From: Phoronis australis
Lineage: Eukaryota > Phoronida > Phoronidae
Direction: 5' to 3'
DNA length: 54,114 nt
Assembly: GCA_002633005.1 (NCBI GenBank)
Contig: NMRA01000831.1
Location: 25,865-79,978, forward strand
In this document: piece after piece, positions 22,500-33,539 of the stretch
Layout: each line of letters begins with the position of its first letter
Numbering within the stretch: the stretch's first letter is position 1
The notes under the pieces: generated by a model
What the model was told of the DNA's origin: nothing
The model's input: the letters and a program-made list of their open reading frames with translations, nothing else
Database searches by the model: none
Made by a program: the position numbers and the translations under genes

Positions 22500-22770
22500 A
22501 TGAATAAATAAATAGCCACAAGGTGTCATGAAATATGTAAAATTCATTTGAAAACAAAACGGCATTTTCGTCTCCTTTCTAAAACACTGTCGAATTTCAT
22601 GAAAATTCATAAAGGAATGAACTCCGAAGACACAGAGGCAAAAGTAAGAAACATAAAATTGCCACTATGGAGGATAATGGAAGTTGGATCAATCCAAAAT
22701 TCGTCATCTGTTTTCAGCTTCATTGAAACACATCTGCCAGTTTCCATCAAGATCGTGTGCAGGTGGTTTG
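22500..22770 (+). mobile_element. Degraded R-family fragment
   Basis: Recognisable R-family phrases: AATTTCATGAAAATTCATAAAGGAA, AGACACAGAGGCAAAAGTAAG, ATAAAATTGCCACTATGGAGG and CAAAATTCGTCATCTGTTTTCAGC. The CTCF-like motif is decayed, and both element ends are missing. Confidence 0.7.
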
Positions 22771-22799
22771 CCCACAGTTTGACAAAGAGAACAAGAAAT

Positions 22800-23071
22800 T
22801 GCACAACATATATAGAGATCACAACGTAGAGATCACGTTTATTTTTTGGCCAAAATATGAGTGCAATGATTCATTGACCATTGGTCACACTATAGATTAC
22901 TCTGATGTTCAGATCTTGGACAAGGATGCTGCTACCATCAGGCTCCTCATAAACGAGGCTATGCATATTCGGCTGAATCACGTTAAGCGCTATTTGAATA
23001 GAAAGATTGGTTTATTTGAGCTCCAACTGATTTCTGGTCTAGTTTCCCCTCACAATGCATTGTGTGCCTGA
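22800..23071 (+). pseudogene. GIY-YIG/Penelope-like retroelement C-terminal remnant
   Basis: An open frame reads ...TIGHTIDYSDVQILDKD, then AATIRLLINEAMHIR and YLNRKIGLFEL. The pattern H-x-IDxxxVxILDxD...R...EAxHIRxxxxxxNR is that of the C-terminal GIY-YIG endonuclease region found in Penelope-like elements and related ORFs. Only this end is present; no reverse transcriptase was found upstream. Assignment is by pattern memory. Confidence 0.5.
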
Positions 23072-23225
23072 GCAAACTACCTGTCTCAAACCTAATTTTA
23101 CCTGACTGGAATATTGTGAACTTTTGTCTTAAGAATGGTACAGTGATAATGAATCGAAACGTAGATTGCTATAATGTCTTTGTTTACAAGAGCACTGATT
23201 CTAAAGTTTGTGCTAAAATAAAGAA

Positions 23226-23360
23226 GCAGTCATGTTGCCACTAAGTGACACAACAGCAGTTAAATTTATCCAGATGTCCTTATCTGCAAGAATTTTCATA
23301 GGAACAAACTAGACAAATTTCACAAAGACCCTCCAAGTAAAGAGATATGATCGCAAAGTA
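23226..23360 (+). mobile_element. Degraded R-family fragment
   Basis: GTTGCCACTAAGTGACACAACAG followed by ATTTCACAAAGACCCTCC-like R phrases. It is a short remnant. Confidence 0.55.
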
Positions 23361-23506
23361 GTCATTGGAAACCTACTGAGTTCTTATCCAAGAGTATGTT
23401 GAACTTTATCAGTACAGGCTACAACATTGAAAGTCTAGTCAGCAATACGAACACAACTGAAAGTAATATTAAGTATCTATGGCTACAGATGCAGGTTTGA
23501 CTTACT

Positions 23507-23575
23507 TTTCTTCCACGCAGTGGTCACCAGAACCACTGTAGAAAGCAGATTGAGGTTGGTTTACCACATTACTCC
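23507..23575 (-). CDS. Kinase gene linker exon (duplicated exon, copy A)
   Basis: 69 bases, acceptor ATTTTACAG, donor GTAAGTC, phase 2 in and out. It reads SNVVNQPQSAFYSGSGDHCVEEK (shown as SNVVNQPQSAF, then YSGSGDHCVEE). It is nearly identical to 36576-36644. It is symmetric in phase, so the exon can be duplicated without breaking the frame. Confidence 0.65.
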
Positions 23576-24689
23576 TGTAAAATAAAAATTTAAATAACAC
23601 GTAGCACTACAACTAATTAACCGCAAAATCAGCACAAGGGAGCTTCTGAAGTAGCTTTGCACCGATTGCGCGGCTGAGGGCAAAAAAACTGGCCAAATAA
23701 AATATGACCAAAATAGTGTGATTAAAAAATACAATATTCCTTGAGTAAACTAAATTATTTACTGGTGTTCTGTGTCAGTTTCTTTTTGCGCCGATTCTTA
23801 AATCAACTTTTCTTCCCTCACAAGGTTGTGTAAAAGTCACAAAAAATTTCAGAGCTGGTTTCATTTCGTTACAAATTTTAAGTATTTTAGTACCAGCAAA
23901 CTGAATTTCAGAATAAATTTCGCTGCTGCGAAGCTGTCATCATCTCCCATGGGATGTTGTAAGAATTAGGACATGGCGTGTGCATATGTCACAAACTTAC
24001 TGTTTCCAAAACAATGACAGATTTTTCTTTGTAACAAAAAGCGGGGAATAATGCAAGAAAATGATGTTCATAAGATTGTTTTCACTAAACAGCTGCAACA
24101 GGTAAGGTGAGTGTAGATTGACTCCCAGATTTTGCATGCACCCCCGCCGGTTTTTAGCTCTATAGATTGATATAATTTTCATGGCAAGGTGACAAGCAGA
24201 AATACACAGTTTGTGTGAAACATTGGAGTCTAACAGAGCTCAACACAATGTGGTTAAACTAGCGTTATTTTGACGATAGGCTTCTTACGGCTAGTTGGCT
24301 GGCTACATCTCAAGTAACTGCTTTTTGTTCATACCTGCCATAAAAGATCTAGCTGTGAATTGACACCCAATGTGAAGTATTTGTTCAGGGTTAATGCCCA
24401 CACTCATCCAAACACACCCTCCTCCCATAATTTTCTAAATTTTCATTTTTGTATGAATGCACATAATTATCAAAACTGCCGCCAGAGGCCTTAGAATATG
24501 CTGGAGCCGTGCGAAACTGGGCAGCTGTAACCTTCTTTATAGAAAAACATAACTCAAACTTTATGAAGTGCCACCAAGAGACTTCACACCGGCAAATGCA
24601 AAGAGAGGATATTGCTACAAAGAGGCAGGGCACAAGTCAGATCCGTACTGAAGTCAAGGTAAAAAGTATTTACATTGACACGAAAAATT

Positions 24690-25110
24690 AGGCCAACCAA
24701 AGAGAATGACAACCCTTTAAAGAAGTTGGTAGATATTGAAGCATTCACAAAAAATAAAACTGTCGCATCTGTTCAAAATCAATGCCAGTCTCTTGAATAG
24801 AAACATGATCTGTCAAATTCTATGGTGATCCTTCACCAAACTAGGTGGATATTGCGGTCTGCATAAAAACCCAATACTGCCATTAAGGAACATAAAAGTA
24901 TTCAGATTCCCAAATTCACTAAGAACATCATGATGACGACCCTTCAAAACAATTGGCACATAGAAAACCACTGAAATTGTTATTAGGAAGTATGTGAAGA
25001 TGCTGCCACTAAGTGGCACAGGAGCAGCTAAATTTGTCCAGCAGACATCCTCATTCGTCGTCATAACTTGATCATGGGTGCATAGCATCCACAACAACAG
25101 ATACAGCTTT
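24690..25110 (+). mobile_element. Degraded R-family-like remnant (copy A)
   Basis: Scattered R-like phrases, including GCTGCCACTAAGTGGCACAGG near 25001 and ATTCGTCGTCATAACTTGATC. It is duplicated in copy B at 40190-40600. It lies immediately downstream of the exon at 25123 in gene orientation. Confidence 0.5.
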
Positions 25111-25122
25111 GACTTTAATTAC

Positions 25123-25191
25123 ACTTTCTCTATGTGGCCATCATCAAAATAATTGCCCATATCAGACTTAAGTGTTGTGAAAACCTGGTCA
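25123..25191 (-). CDS. Kinase gene linker exon (shortened duplicate)
   Basis: 69 bases, acceptor TTTTACAG, donor GTAATT (weaker than GTAAGT in copy B), phase 2 in and out. It reads DQVFTTLKSDMGNYFDDGHIEK. Against its counterpart 40630-40752 (123 bases) it lacks 54 bases in the middle, a multiple of three, so the frame is kept. Confidence 0.6.
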
Positions 25192-25378
25192 CTGTAAAAT
25201 AAAAAAATAAATATGTCAGGAATAGGCTGACAATGATATTAGTTTAATGAATTTCATTTTATTAATCTGTTTGTACACTTGCAGATAACACTTGATTGAA
25301 ACAGACCCTTGAGGTCAGGACATTGATGATGTATTTTGTACAACAAAAAATATTGTGCACTTAAGTGAATGATGTAAT

Positions 25379-26900
25379 CTAGAACATTCTAGAGCCTAGT
25401 ATTTGTTTGAGTAGAATACATGAAGTTCTAGAATGTGCTTTAATTGGCGTTTTGTTCCAGAATACCGTGAAAGGCTGAGAACTGAAGGCAAACCCGCGAG
25501 GCTGAAAAGCAGATGGACAGTAAACGAATGGAGCAAAAGAGGGCACTAGCCACAATAAAAGCTGAGCAGGTTGCAACTGAGGGGAACCCAGTGAGGACAA
25601 CTGGTGACGCCAAACTGCAGCTACCTAAGTTTAACGAAAAGCAGGACGATGTGGAAAACTTCCTGCAAAGGTTCAAAGGATATGCCAAGACTTCAGGTTG
25701 GATTCAGAGTGAATGGCAATTAGACTCAGTCCCCTGTTAACACAAGGGCTACAATCTACCTATGACTATGCACTGGACTATGTGACACTCAAAACGGCTT
25801 TCCTGAAGTGGTATGAACTCACTAAAAAGGAATTTCGCAAGCAGTTCTGATAACCAAGAGCTGACAAGGTCAAGATGGCTTACCAGTTTGTGGCCCACCT
25901 ACAGCACTACCCAGACAGATGAATCAACATGTAGAAATTTGATGAGTTGAGAGACCTGTTGGTACGTGAGCAGTAAAAGAAAAACCTGTGTAAGAGACCT
26001 GACCTTGTTCCTATGAGAGTGGACACCCAAGCCTGTTTCAGAGATGGTTGACTTGGAAGACAGGTATGCTGAGGCCCATGGAGTTGATGTATCAAGCACT
26101 CGGTCGTCAATAAAAGAGTCCCAAGAATGACTAGTCAAGCCAGACACCCAGAAGGTCGACCAAAAGAAAACAGACCTCACAGAGGAAAGCTAGGTGCTTT
26201 CTCTGTCACAAAGCTGGACACTTGCCAAGAGACTGGTACACAAAAGTCAGCAGCAGTCTACCACCAAGGCTCCCAGAGTAAGGAGAGGGATTTGATGAAG
26301 CGTGCTAACCCTGAAGGTGCCTTCAAAGGAAAGCTACATCTGAAGGACGGATACGTTGGCATGAAGAAGGTCTTGGTGCCGAGAGACAAAGGCTACACCA
26401 TCAACCATTGTGATTCGATCCAGTTTAATTGAACTAAGAGTTATGACCTGCCCGAAGAGGTCATGCGAGTTGGCATACTCAACATAAAGACACCTTACAA
26501 CATGGGAGAAGTGTTTGCGATGTGCATGAAACATCCAGTGGCAGAATCGATTATCGAGAACGTCACTGGAGCCTTGGACTCTGGGGATATTGAGCAACAA
26601 CAGACAACAGCCTAGTGGAGGGTACAAAAGATGACCCTCAAGTGGGTACTAGTGTGGAAATTATAAGGAGAGGTGAATTTCAATGGAACCAAGTGACAGC
26701 AAAGAGAAAGAGACTGTATTGGGGAAAACAAAAGCAAAAACAAGACTGAGGACAAAGGTTAATCTACATCCTGCCCCCCCCACGAAACCAAAAAATATAA
26801 CACCAGTCTAAACTGACAGTTCAAGAGGAAGTATGTCCAAAAACAACAGTGCTACAACAGTTAACGATAATATCCTGAGATGGGTTGTTTTCACGTTACC
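25379..26900 (+). pseudogene. Ty3/gypsy-type gag and protease remnant (copy A)
   Basis: A gag-like start (KLQLPKFNEKQDDVENFLQR, then FKGYAKTSGW) is followed by frameshifted segments. A zinc-knuckle-like block CFLCHKAGHLPRDW near 26193-26235 has Trp where the last Cys is expected. A protease/pre-RT region lies around 26340-26615, ending at a stop. Stops and frameshifts are numerous. LTRs are not identified. The same remnant is at 40980-42480. It is host-genomic retrotransposon debris, described only. Confidence 0.75.
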
Positions 26901-26927
26901 ACAAGAATAATTGTGATCCTTCTCTAA

Positions 26928-27600
26928 TTAACCATCTGAGAGAAATGCGCGGGGAGTAACTGTAAACAGTAACAGTTTGTGGAGACTTTTGATCATGCAC
27001 GGACCTGTGTGAAAGAAGCCGTCACCTGCGTAGGCAGCAAATACCAATCTAAGTGTAGTAGTTGCAGAGTCCTTTACGACAAAAAAGTGAGAAACAAGAA
27101 TGCGAATTTTCTTCACTCCAAGGGTTTTCAAACTAGGCAAAACCTCAATATAACCCTTGTTGACATGCTCTTGATCTGCTGGTTTATTGGGGCAACAATG
27201 TTTTAAGTTATTAAGATAGGGACGTCGATCACACCCTCAGATGTGGCAATGCCAATAGTAGATCCACCGACACGGTTAAGAGAAAAACTAACATGAAAGC
27301 CACTAACTCTTATGTCAACAAAATCATTGATCTGTCCTACAAGAACATCGGCAACACTTTTCCTCAAATAACTTCTCTGAGAACCCTCGTCAAAAAATAC
27401 GCATACCGTACAAACTTTACCGGTTGAACTGACTGCCTTTGCTTTAACAGTCTTTAACAAAACACAATTTGAATGAGTCAGCTGATCAGGACTCGATTCA
27501 TCCACACAACATGATGCCTGGGTCTCTGCTGAAGTAACACTAGGTTTGCTGCTATTGCTATGACTACCACACAAATGTTAACTGCAGTCAAGTTTATCAG
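26928..27600 (-). pseudogene. BEL/Pao-type pol remnant (copy A)
   Basis: Minus strand. A retropepsin-like segment with FFDEGSQRSYL lies at about 27385-27435, with Glu where Thr or Ser usually follows the catalytic Asp. Then, across a deletion, RT N-terminal fragments (KDSATTTLRLVFAAYA) lie around 27040-27090. Compared with copy B, about 410 bp between protease and RT are missing. It is broken by frameshifts. Its orientation is opposite to the adjoining gypsy remnant. Confidence 0.7.
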
Positions 27601-27893
27601 CTGAACGCGAACTCTGGTGATTATTGTATGATAACTGAACCACATGGACACTAGTATGGTGCAAACCACCACACTTATTTGTCGACTGGCAGGACCGCAC
27701 AGTGTGACTAGACAGTAAAGACCGTTGTTGATGCCGTGCATCATTTTTTGTCATTAGTTATTGTGTTTTGTTTACTTATCACGCTGTTTATTTTCTTTAT
27801 AGGTTGCAGTACATCTTTCGTCGTTGTGATTGGGTTTCTTTTAGTAAACCGGTTCATTCCAGTGACTACAATAGCATTTGCATAGTCTAATAG

Positions 27894-28753
27894 CGGGATA
27901 AGTTACGATTAAAACTTTGTGTAAATTGTTTTCGCCAACAAATTACGGTGAAATTTAGTTAGACATATCTTTACTTACTATTCTTCACGATTTAACAATG
28001 TTCACCAAATTTCAGCCTCGCAGTTGTTACTCATTAAGTGATAAGTGTGCTCACAATTCCCGTTGGACTTCGTCTCATTTCTGGCGGCACCAACAACATG
28101 GCGACTTTTGCTGAACTGAAAGGCATGTTCAATCGGCTACTTTGTAATTTGTGAAGATTTAACGTTAATACATTTTGACAAACGTTGCTACAGAAAAAAA
28201 ACACTTAATTTTCGTGTTTTTTGAGCAAAAATATAAGATATATTTGAATTATTTTACTGTAAATTTCCCATTCAGGTGATCTTACACTAAGCTAAAAAAA
28301 TAGTTGAAATAATTTTGAAATGGTTTTTTGTTTGACTGTCAACTGCTGTTCAAGACTTGATTCGGTGTCACAAAATGATTCATATTTTTCTAAATTTTAA
28401 GTCTCAATTGCTTTCAAGTCATGTTTTGTAACTTATTGCTTCTTAAGTCAGGTTATCAAGTCAACAATATGAATAATCTTAATTTGAGAAATAAGCTATG
28501 TTGGATTGTGAAGCTTCAAGCCTCTAATTCTTGTTCCTTGCAACTTCATATTTTTTTAAATGATGCTTGTCAAATTCTGGTGAAAGGAAACACTATTCCG
28601 TCACCATGGTAATAGTTACACGTATGTCCACTTTCTTATAATGGAAACTGTTGCTGTTGAATAGTGTTTGTAATGCTAAATGTTGTAAAGTATTGGGCAT
28701 TTTAAGTTACTTATTATGCTAAAAGTTTGAATCATTTTGGGTTAATGAATAAA
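27894..28753. other. Spacer (intron), nothing recognised
   Basis: AT-rich sequence between duplication copy A and repeat R3. No element or exon is recognised. Confidence 0.45.
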
Positions 28754-28974
28754 CAAGAGCAACGCAGAGCGTTGAAATGCGCCCACACTTGCACCGTATA
28801 CGGTAACCTTCTAGGGTTGTTTATTGGTACCATAAAGTGGCCAGTAGAGGGTATATATGTAGTATGTTGTACTTTGCAAAATGGAAAGGCATGGTCATTG
28901 TCTCCTCAATAGGCTAGGGGCAAAATGTGAGTGATCTTCACAGTACAAGCACATCCTCTACATCAGTTGCTTAA
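28754..28974 (+). mobile_element. R3 repeat element, 5' part
   Basis: It starts CAAGAGCAACGCAGAGCGTTG (a CAACGC/GCGTTG hairpin), then ATGCGCCCAC, and follows the 5' part of R4 (36697-36920) almost base for base to CATCAGTTGCTTAA. There it is interrupted by the 4.8 kb TTAA transposon. The rest of the same element resumes at 33746. Confidence 0.9.
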
Positions 28975-29234
28975 AGTGTAATTTGCAAGGTCCAAGTAAG
29001 TTAAATTGCAATAATATCTTCAAGGTATTACTATTTGGATGTATTTTATTTAAATCATCGTATTATTCTGTCTTGTTATTTTTAAAAAGCGAAAATAAGA
29101 AAATGCGCGAAAAGTTGACCTTTGACACCGTGACATGGTGTTGGGGAACACAAACCAGATCATATCCCACAACGCAGTTCACTGCTATTATATCACAGTA
29201 CACGAAGAACAAAGACCGTTCAACCTTGGCGTGT

Positions 29235-29485
29235 TTTAGCCATGGTGCATCTGTGTGTGTTCTAACGATTTTAACACCACTCAGGTGGAAGGCATGAGCC
29301 CATTTCAATTTTAAAAAGACAAGCATCTGGCTGCATAATGGCAGGTTTTCGTGTGCTCTGCTCGTCTTTTGAAAATGACTGTCGAGTCAGCCATCTGTCG
29401 GAGCCGAAATATGCTCCGACCATTTTGAGGACGGCTGCTTTGACGACAAACACATCATGAAGGTTGAAGCTGGTCTTATAAAAAA
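29235..29485 (+). pseudogene. THAP domain, K4 (C-terminal half intact)
   Basis: The frame ending at a GTAAGTT donor (29486) reads EICSDHFEDGCFDDKHIMKV, then EAGLIKK: the closing C-x2-H-F of a THAP domain (Cys codon 29412-29414, His codon 29421-29423) and the usual downstream residues. The upstream half is split over two frames with stops (for example GRHEPIS in one, WLHNGRF in another), so the exon is frameshifted. Its place near the left TIR, reading inward, fits a first coding exon of a Kolobok-type transposase gene. Confidence 0.65.
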
Positions 29486-29936
29486 GTAAGTTACCTTGAG
29501 AATTTTGATGTCTAATAATTCATGACGCTTTCGCAGTGCCTGAACAATAACAATCTTTTTTCACAACCATCGTAGTTCTCAAGTGTTTAAAATCTGTTGT
29601 TTTTCCGTGAAAGATTTAGTTATAAATGGATCAGTAAAACTAAAAGCCACAATAAATAAAGCTGATCTCAAAAGATGCATGTATTTTGAAGAGCATGCAG
29701 ACTATGAATAAAGTAAAACAGGATGGTAACTCAATTCCAAGGTTTTGATTATTAAAGCAGTCTGCTTCAAAAAAAAAACAGGATTAAAATCTAGTTCTGG
29801 CATTTGCTTGAAGGTTATAAAAGAAGGCGAAAACTTGCAATTAGATATCATCGTGTTTTACTTTAATCATGGACTACTCTGGATTCAAAATGTTTTATTT
29901 TTTTTACTTTTGAATTGCCGCTGCTGTGCTTTTCAG

Positions 29937-30111
29937 AGTATGTAAATGAAAGGAGAACACCTTCCACTTAGTGCGGAACAAAAGAGATGCTGGAGATCTT
30001 AAAATTCACTTAGAAATTGATGCCCCTCCAATGCCGACTGCTGGTGCTCCAGATTTGTCCAAGGAGGATGCCGTGGCACAGATAAATTCAGACTTGGTGC
30101 TTTGTCAATAG
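29937..30111 (+). pseudogene. Possible downstream exon of the K4 THAP gene
   Basis: After an acceptor-like GTGCTTTTCAG a frame reads NKRDAGDLKIHLEIDAPPMP, then TAGAPDLSKEDAVAQINSDL, and ends at TAG (30109-30111). Codon use looks protein-like but no domain is recognised. It could follow the THAP exon in the same transcript. Low certainty. Confidence 0.3.
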
Positions 30112-30311
30112 ACAGCACTGGAATTTCTTTCCGTCACATGTTTAACAGTCACTACCAATGTTTGAGATCAAATTTTTGATAGTGGTACAGATAGCAATGC
30201 CAGAGTGTTTATAGTACCAGTAGTGGAAATTGTGAAAAGCTTTTGTGTGTGGCATTTGGCTGTCCCATTTCTATAGATAAACCCAGTGATATACTATGTT
30301 CTTATATTGAA

Positions 30312-30466
30312 ACTAGTGGCAGATTTAGAGGGGGGCCATGCCCCCCTAAAATTCTCCCAGATTCCATTTGACTGTTCAGGGGTGCGAATGTCTGACGGGC
30401 AAAATCCTGACTAATACCATGCCCTGGCCCCCCTAACTCAAAATCCTGGATCCGCACCTGGAAACA
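30312..30466. mobile_element. hAT-like MITE (GGCGGATCCAGG type)
   Basis: The left end AGTGGCAGATTTAGAGGGGGG and right end (reverse complement) CAGGTGCGGATCCAGGATTT are diverged inverted termini with G-rich/C-rich flanks. The same terminal style occurs at 45190-46152 and 53833-53986. Family assignment is from terminal similarity only. Confidence 0.5.
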
Positions 30467-30877
30467 TTTCAATGGTTCTTCAATACAATGACTATAAATA
30501 TTACGGCATCATAGCTTTTTTAAGTATATTAATTTTGATTTGCACTACACTGTTGCTGTCCCATACAGTGGGTCGGTATTGGAAGACTTTCTTAAGTGGG
30601 GGTGAAAAGGTACTTGTTTGGGTCGTCAGTCTTTTCGTGCGACAATCTCATCTAAATTGTACACAGAATAATCACTTGCACAGAATTCGAACATTGTCTT
30701 GGGAATTTTTGAGTGAGTGGTATCAGCACTCCCTACAGATTTCCCACTTCCTACTCATGTGCATACTTTTTGTGTTTTCATACCATGACATAGACATCTA
30801 AAGCTATTGCATACTGGAGCTTATGGGTTGAGATTCAGTGGTTGCTGTGTCGTGTTATTTGATTTCTCATTGAATTA

Positions 30878-31017
30878 CAGTAGAACTCGCTACGTTGTAT
30901 CCAGTGAGACTGAGATATTTCATCAAAGTTAGAGTTATTTGGAGGCGTTACTGCGGAATTAATGCTAACCTTTCTAAAGTTCCCACTGAAGCGCTACCAA
31001 TTTAGAGAGTTCTACTG
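30878..31017. mobile_element. pogo-like MITE, 140 bp
   Basis: The left end CAGTAGAACTCGCTA and right end (reverse complement) CAGTAGAACTCTCTA are each flanked by TA. Size, TA target and CAGT termini are typical of pogo/Tigger MITEs. No coding content. Confidence 0.85.
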
Positions 31018-31587
31018 TATAAGAAGAGGGCAGAAGATTCAGTCTCGACTTCAGACTATGGCCCAGATTCAAAACTTTTAACTTTTTATGCAACAGCCAT
31101 ACTGTTCAATGTGTTCGCTTCAAGCACACAAACTGGGCTCCAATGAGACAAATTCCTCTGTTTACCTAGGTAAACCATAACTTTAAGTGATGTTGAGTTT
31201 AGAGGTTTATACATGTAGTCCTCGTTAAATTACACTTGTCCTGACCATGTTATCATAAGTAACCAGATTGATGAGCATCAATAAATGCTGCTCGCTGTGT
31301 TAATTATTTACCATTCTGAAACCACAGAAGTCTATTCATGGAATGCCTAATTCAATTTCATGCCGCTGAGGTTGCACTGCGATTGCATTCGTTTGTTACG
31401 ATGTTTGATCTTTCTATGGAATTTGTCACTACAACTTTTTGCAACTCGTTTGAATTACATAAAACTAGTTCCCGAGTCACAAGTTTTTATAACAGAATGC
31501 ATAGGTCATGTGGAGGAGTTGGCATTCCAGGGCTAAGACAACTGTTGATATCTATAAATGGGTGAAGCTTAAGAAAATCCTTGGAAC

Positions 31588-31974
31588 TCAAAAGTCTTCC
31601 TCATTTCCTGGCGGAGGGTAGAAAGCTCAGATGCAGGCTACTGCACATGCTAGAATGACAACACGGGCAGTTTGTCTTGAGTGACCGTGTACCCATTTTT
31701 GGAACTGTCTGTAGGCCACGTGTCAAATCCTTTTATCCAAGGGTCTGTCATAGCCATCAGGATATTGGCTTTTGTACTGCAACAATGCAGTCTCCAAAAC
31801 ACCACGATTGATGTATACAGGTTTAAACCCCCATGCTCCACAATACATTTTTTTCTTCGGTGTTAGTTGTCACGCTTCATTTCTTCATCAAGTTTTGCAA
31901 CAACCTTGTCAACCTCTTGGCAACATACTCTTTCTTCAACAACTGAGGTTGTCTGACAGTTGCCCCAGGTGCAC
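31588..31974 (-). pseudogene. P2RX7 C-terminal (ballast/zinc) domain, main exon
   Basis: After the acceptor CATCTTGCAG the frame reads CTWGNCQTTSVVEERVCCQE (with C-x-W where C-x-C-G-x-C is expected). It then shifts one frame to VYINRGVLETALLQYKSQYP, HVAYRQFQKWVHG and VVILACAVACI, ending FYPPPGNEEDF before a TGA at 31588-31590. The order of blocks is that of the P2RX7 cytoplasmic ballast domain and its many invertebrate single-domain relatives: Cys cluster, VCCQE, VLETA..QY, AYRQFxxW, VVIPxCAVxxIR, and FP near the end. There is one frameshift and two in-frame stops, and one zinc ligand has changed to Trp, so this copy is not functional. Confidence 0.75.
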
Positions 31975-32944
31975 CTGCAAGATGTGTCAACAATAATACA
32001 TTATTTCAGTAAACATCAAAATTTCATATTGAAAAATTTACCAAGAGTGCCTCTACCAAATTTAGGGGTCTGCATACGACTTCAGTTTTCAGGAAAATTG
32101 ATTGGAACATCACAACCTATTTATTTTTTGCACAAATTGATCATATATAGTAAAGATATTTACTTATCATACAAATGAATAGTGCTACACCCAAGGCAGT
32201 GGTAGATCATACCCGGGGGATATAGTAATGGACATTAGTTGTTTGATTTTTAGCTGACCCTAAGACAAAAGGTAGTTGCCCTGATTCATTGATGGAGGGG
32301 ACTTTTTGTATGTAGTCGTGAGACCTGTTCTCCCAATCTGAATCCTATCGGCACCCACATACCATTAATCAAACTAGACAATGACAATGGGGCAAACCAA
32401 CTTGAAAAGCAGTGTTGCCACTCAAAGGGTCCCCCATATTTTAAATATTACAGTATACATTAAAACTTCTTGATATGCTATATGGGCAATCACCAATCCA
32501 ATGGTATGCTCTCTTTACTCTATAGAAACTTTACCCGGCGGTTCCTACCCAAGTCGACTCGTAACCAAGCCATGTACCATAAATAATGGCAACATTGGGT
32601 CAATGTACATCGACATGAAATGGTCGTTTCCATTTCAAGCATCGCCTTACAAAATAAAACTGTTTTGGAACACATGTGTAGATTGATATAGGTCCGAGTC
32701 GACTTGAGTACGAAAATGAAATGACTTGTTCTATAACCTATAGAATTATGCCGTCCCCCAGCACCAAGGTGAGAAAGTCTAAATTATAAAATTGCAATTC
32801 TTTCATCCTCTTCCTTACAATTCACAGTCGATTTTTCCAAAGTGGTTCTCATTCATTCCCTCGCATACATTTACTCACTCACTAGTAACACCCAGCTCGG
32901 TCTCGGAGAAGAAAGAGACAGTTTTGTTCAATGCTTATAATTGC

Positions 32945-33010
32945 ATGCCAGTGAAACCCAGGATTCGAACCTGAGTCTCACGAGCTCAAATCACTGAGCC
33001 ACACTGTCTA
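32945..33010 (-). repeat. tRNA-like SINE head / tRNA pseudogene
   Basis: On the minus strand GTGTGGCTCAGTGATTTGAG (A-box region) is followed about 35 bases on by a perfect B box GGTTCGAATCC. Acceptor-stem pairing is poor, so this is more likely a tRNA-derived SINE head than an active tRNA. A non-tRNA body may extend to about 32780. Confidence 0.55.
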
Positions 33011-33225
33011 CAAACAATCAGAGACATGACACTTTTTGAGTGATTTGCTAAAATGCAAAAAAATCCACTTTTATCACTGAAACTGGCATTTATCCACGGC
33101 TGAAACACCATTCACCAATGGGGATATGGGCGCCTGGGACTGACCGGTAAAGCACCTACTTTTGAATTAAAAAAAGACCAAGTTATAATTCACGGTTGTA
33201 GGATACATATTGATAATATTCTTAC

Positions 33226-33539
33226 CAATCACTAACATCTCATCGCATTTCCTGCGCACCTTCAGCCTGTTGACGTTCACAGGACGAACCCGCTGGGAGT
33301 GAGTCTTCGGCGACCAGAGAAAGGGCCGTGAAAGAGATCGAGGGTGAACGGCTCCACTACAGAAAAGCTGTGAACACATATTGTTCCTCTGGGATCTGTC
33401 ACCTCCACCTCCACGTCTGAAAGGTCGGAATCATCTGAAAAGTCCACCTGTCCGTCCCTGTATCGTTCAAAGTATTCCTCATCTACGCTGCTGTACTCAC
33501 TTGGACACACATTGTTCCCTTTGTGTTCCCCAACACCAT
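33226..33539 (-). pseudogene. P2RX7-C-like gene, acidic N-terminal exon
   Basis: From an ATG at 33539 the frame reads MVLGEHKGNNVCPSEYSSVD, EEYFERYRDGQVDF and SDDSDLSDVEVEV, an acidic Ser/Asp-rich leader like those before ballast-domain proteins of invertebrates. It stops at 33277. Further on, to a GTAAGAATA donor below 33226, open reading continues only in another frame. One frame ending in DVSDW would join the downstream CTWGNC in phase 2 but carries an upstream TGA. The exon therefore appears damaged. Confidence 0.5.

Larger units (their letters stand above)
23473..27893. repeat. Segmental duplication, copy A
   Basis: Directly repeated as 36538-43453 with near identity over long stretches (for example 24313-24660 against 39800-40150). 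It holds kinase exons 23507-23575 and 25123-25191, a gypsy gag-pol remnant and a BEL/Pao remnant. Copy A lacks the R insertion and the TA element found in copy B and so preserves their empty sites. It has its own deletion of about 410 bp near 27170-27180 in the BEL/Pao part. Confidence 0.92.
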
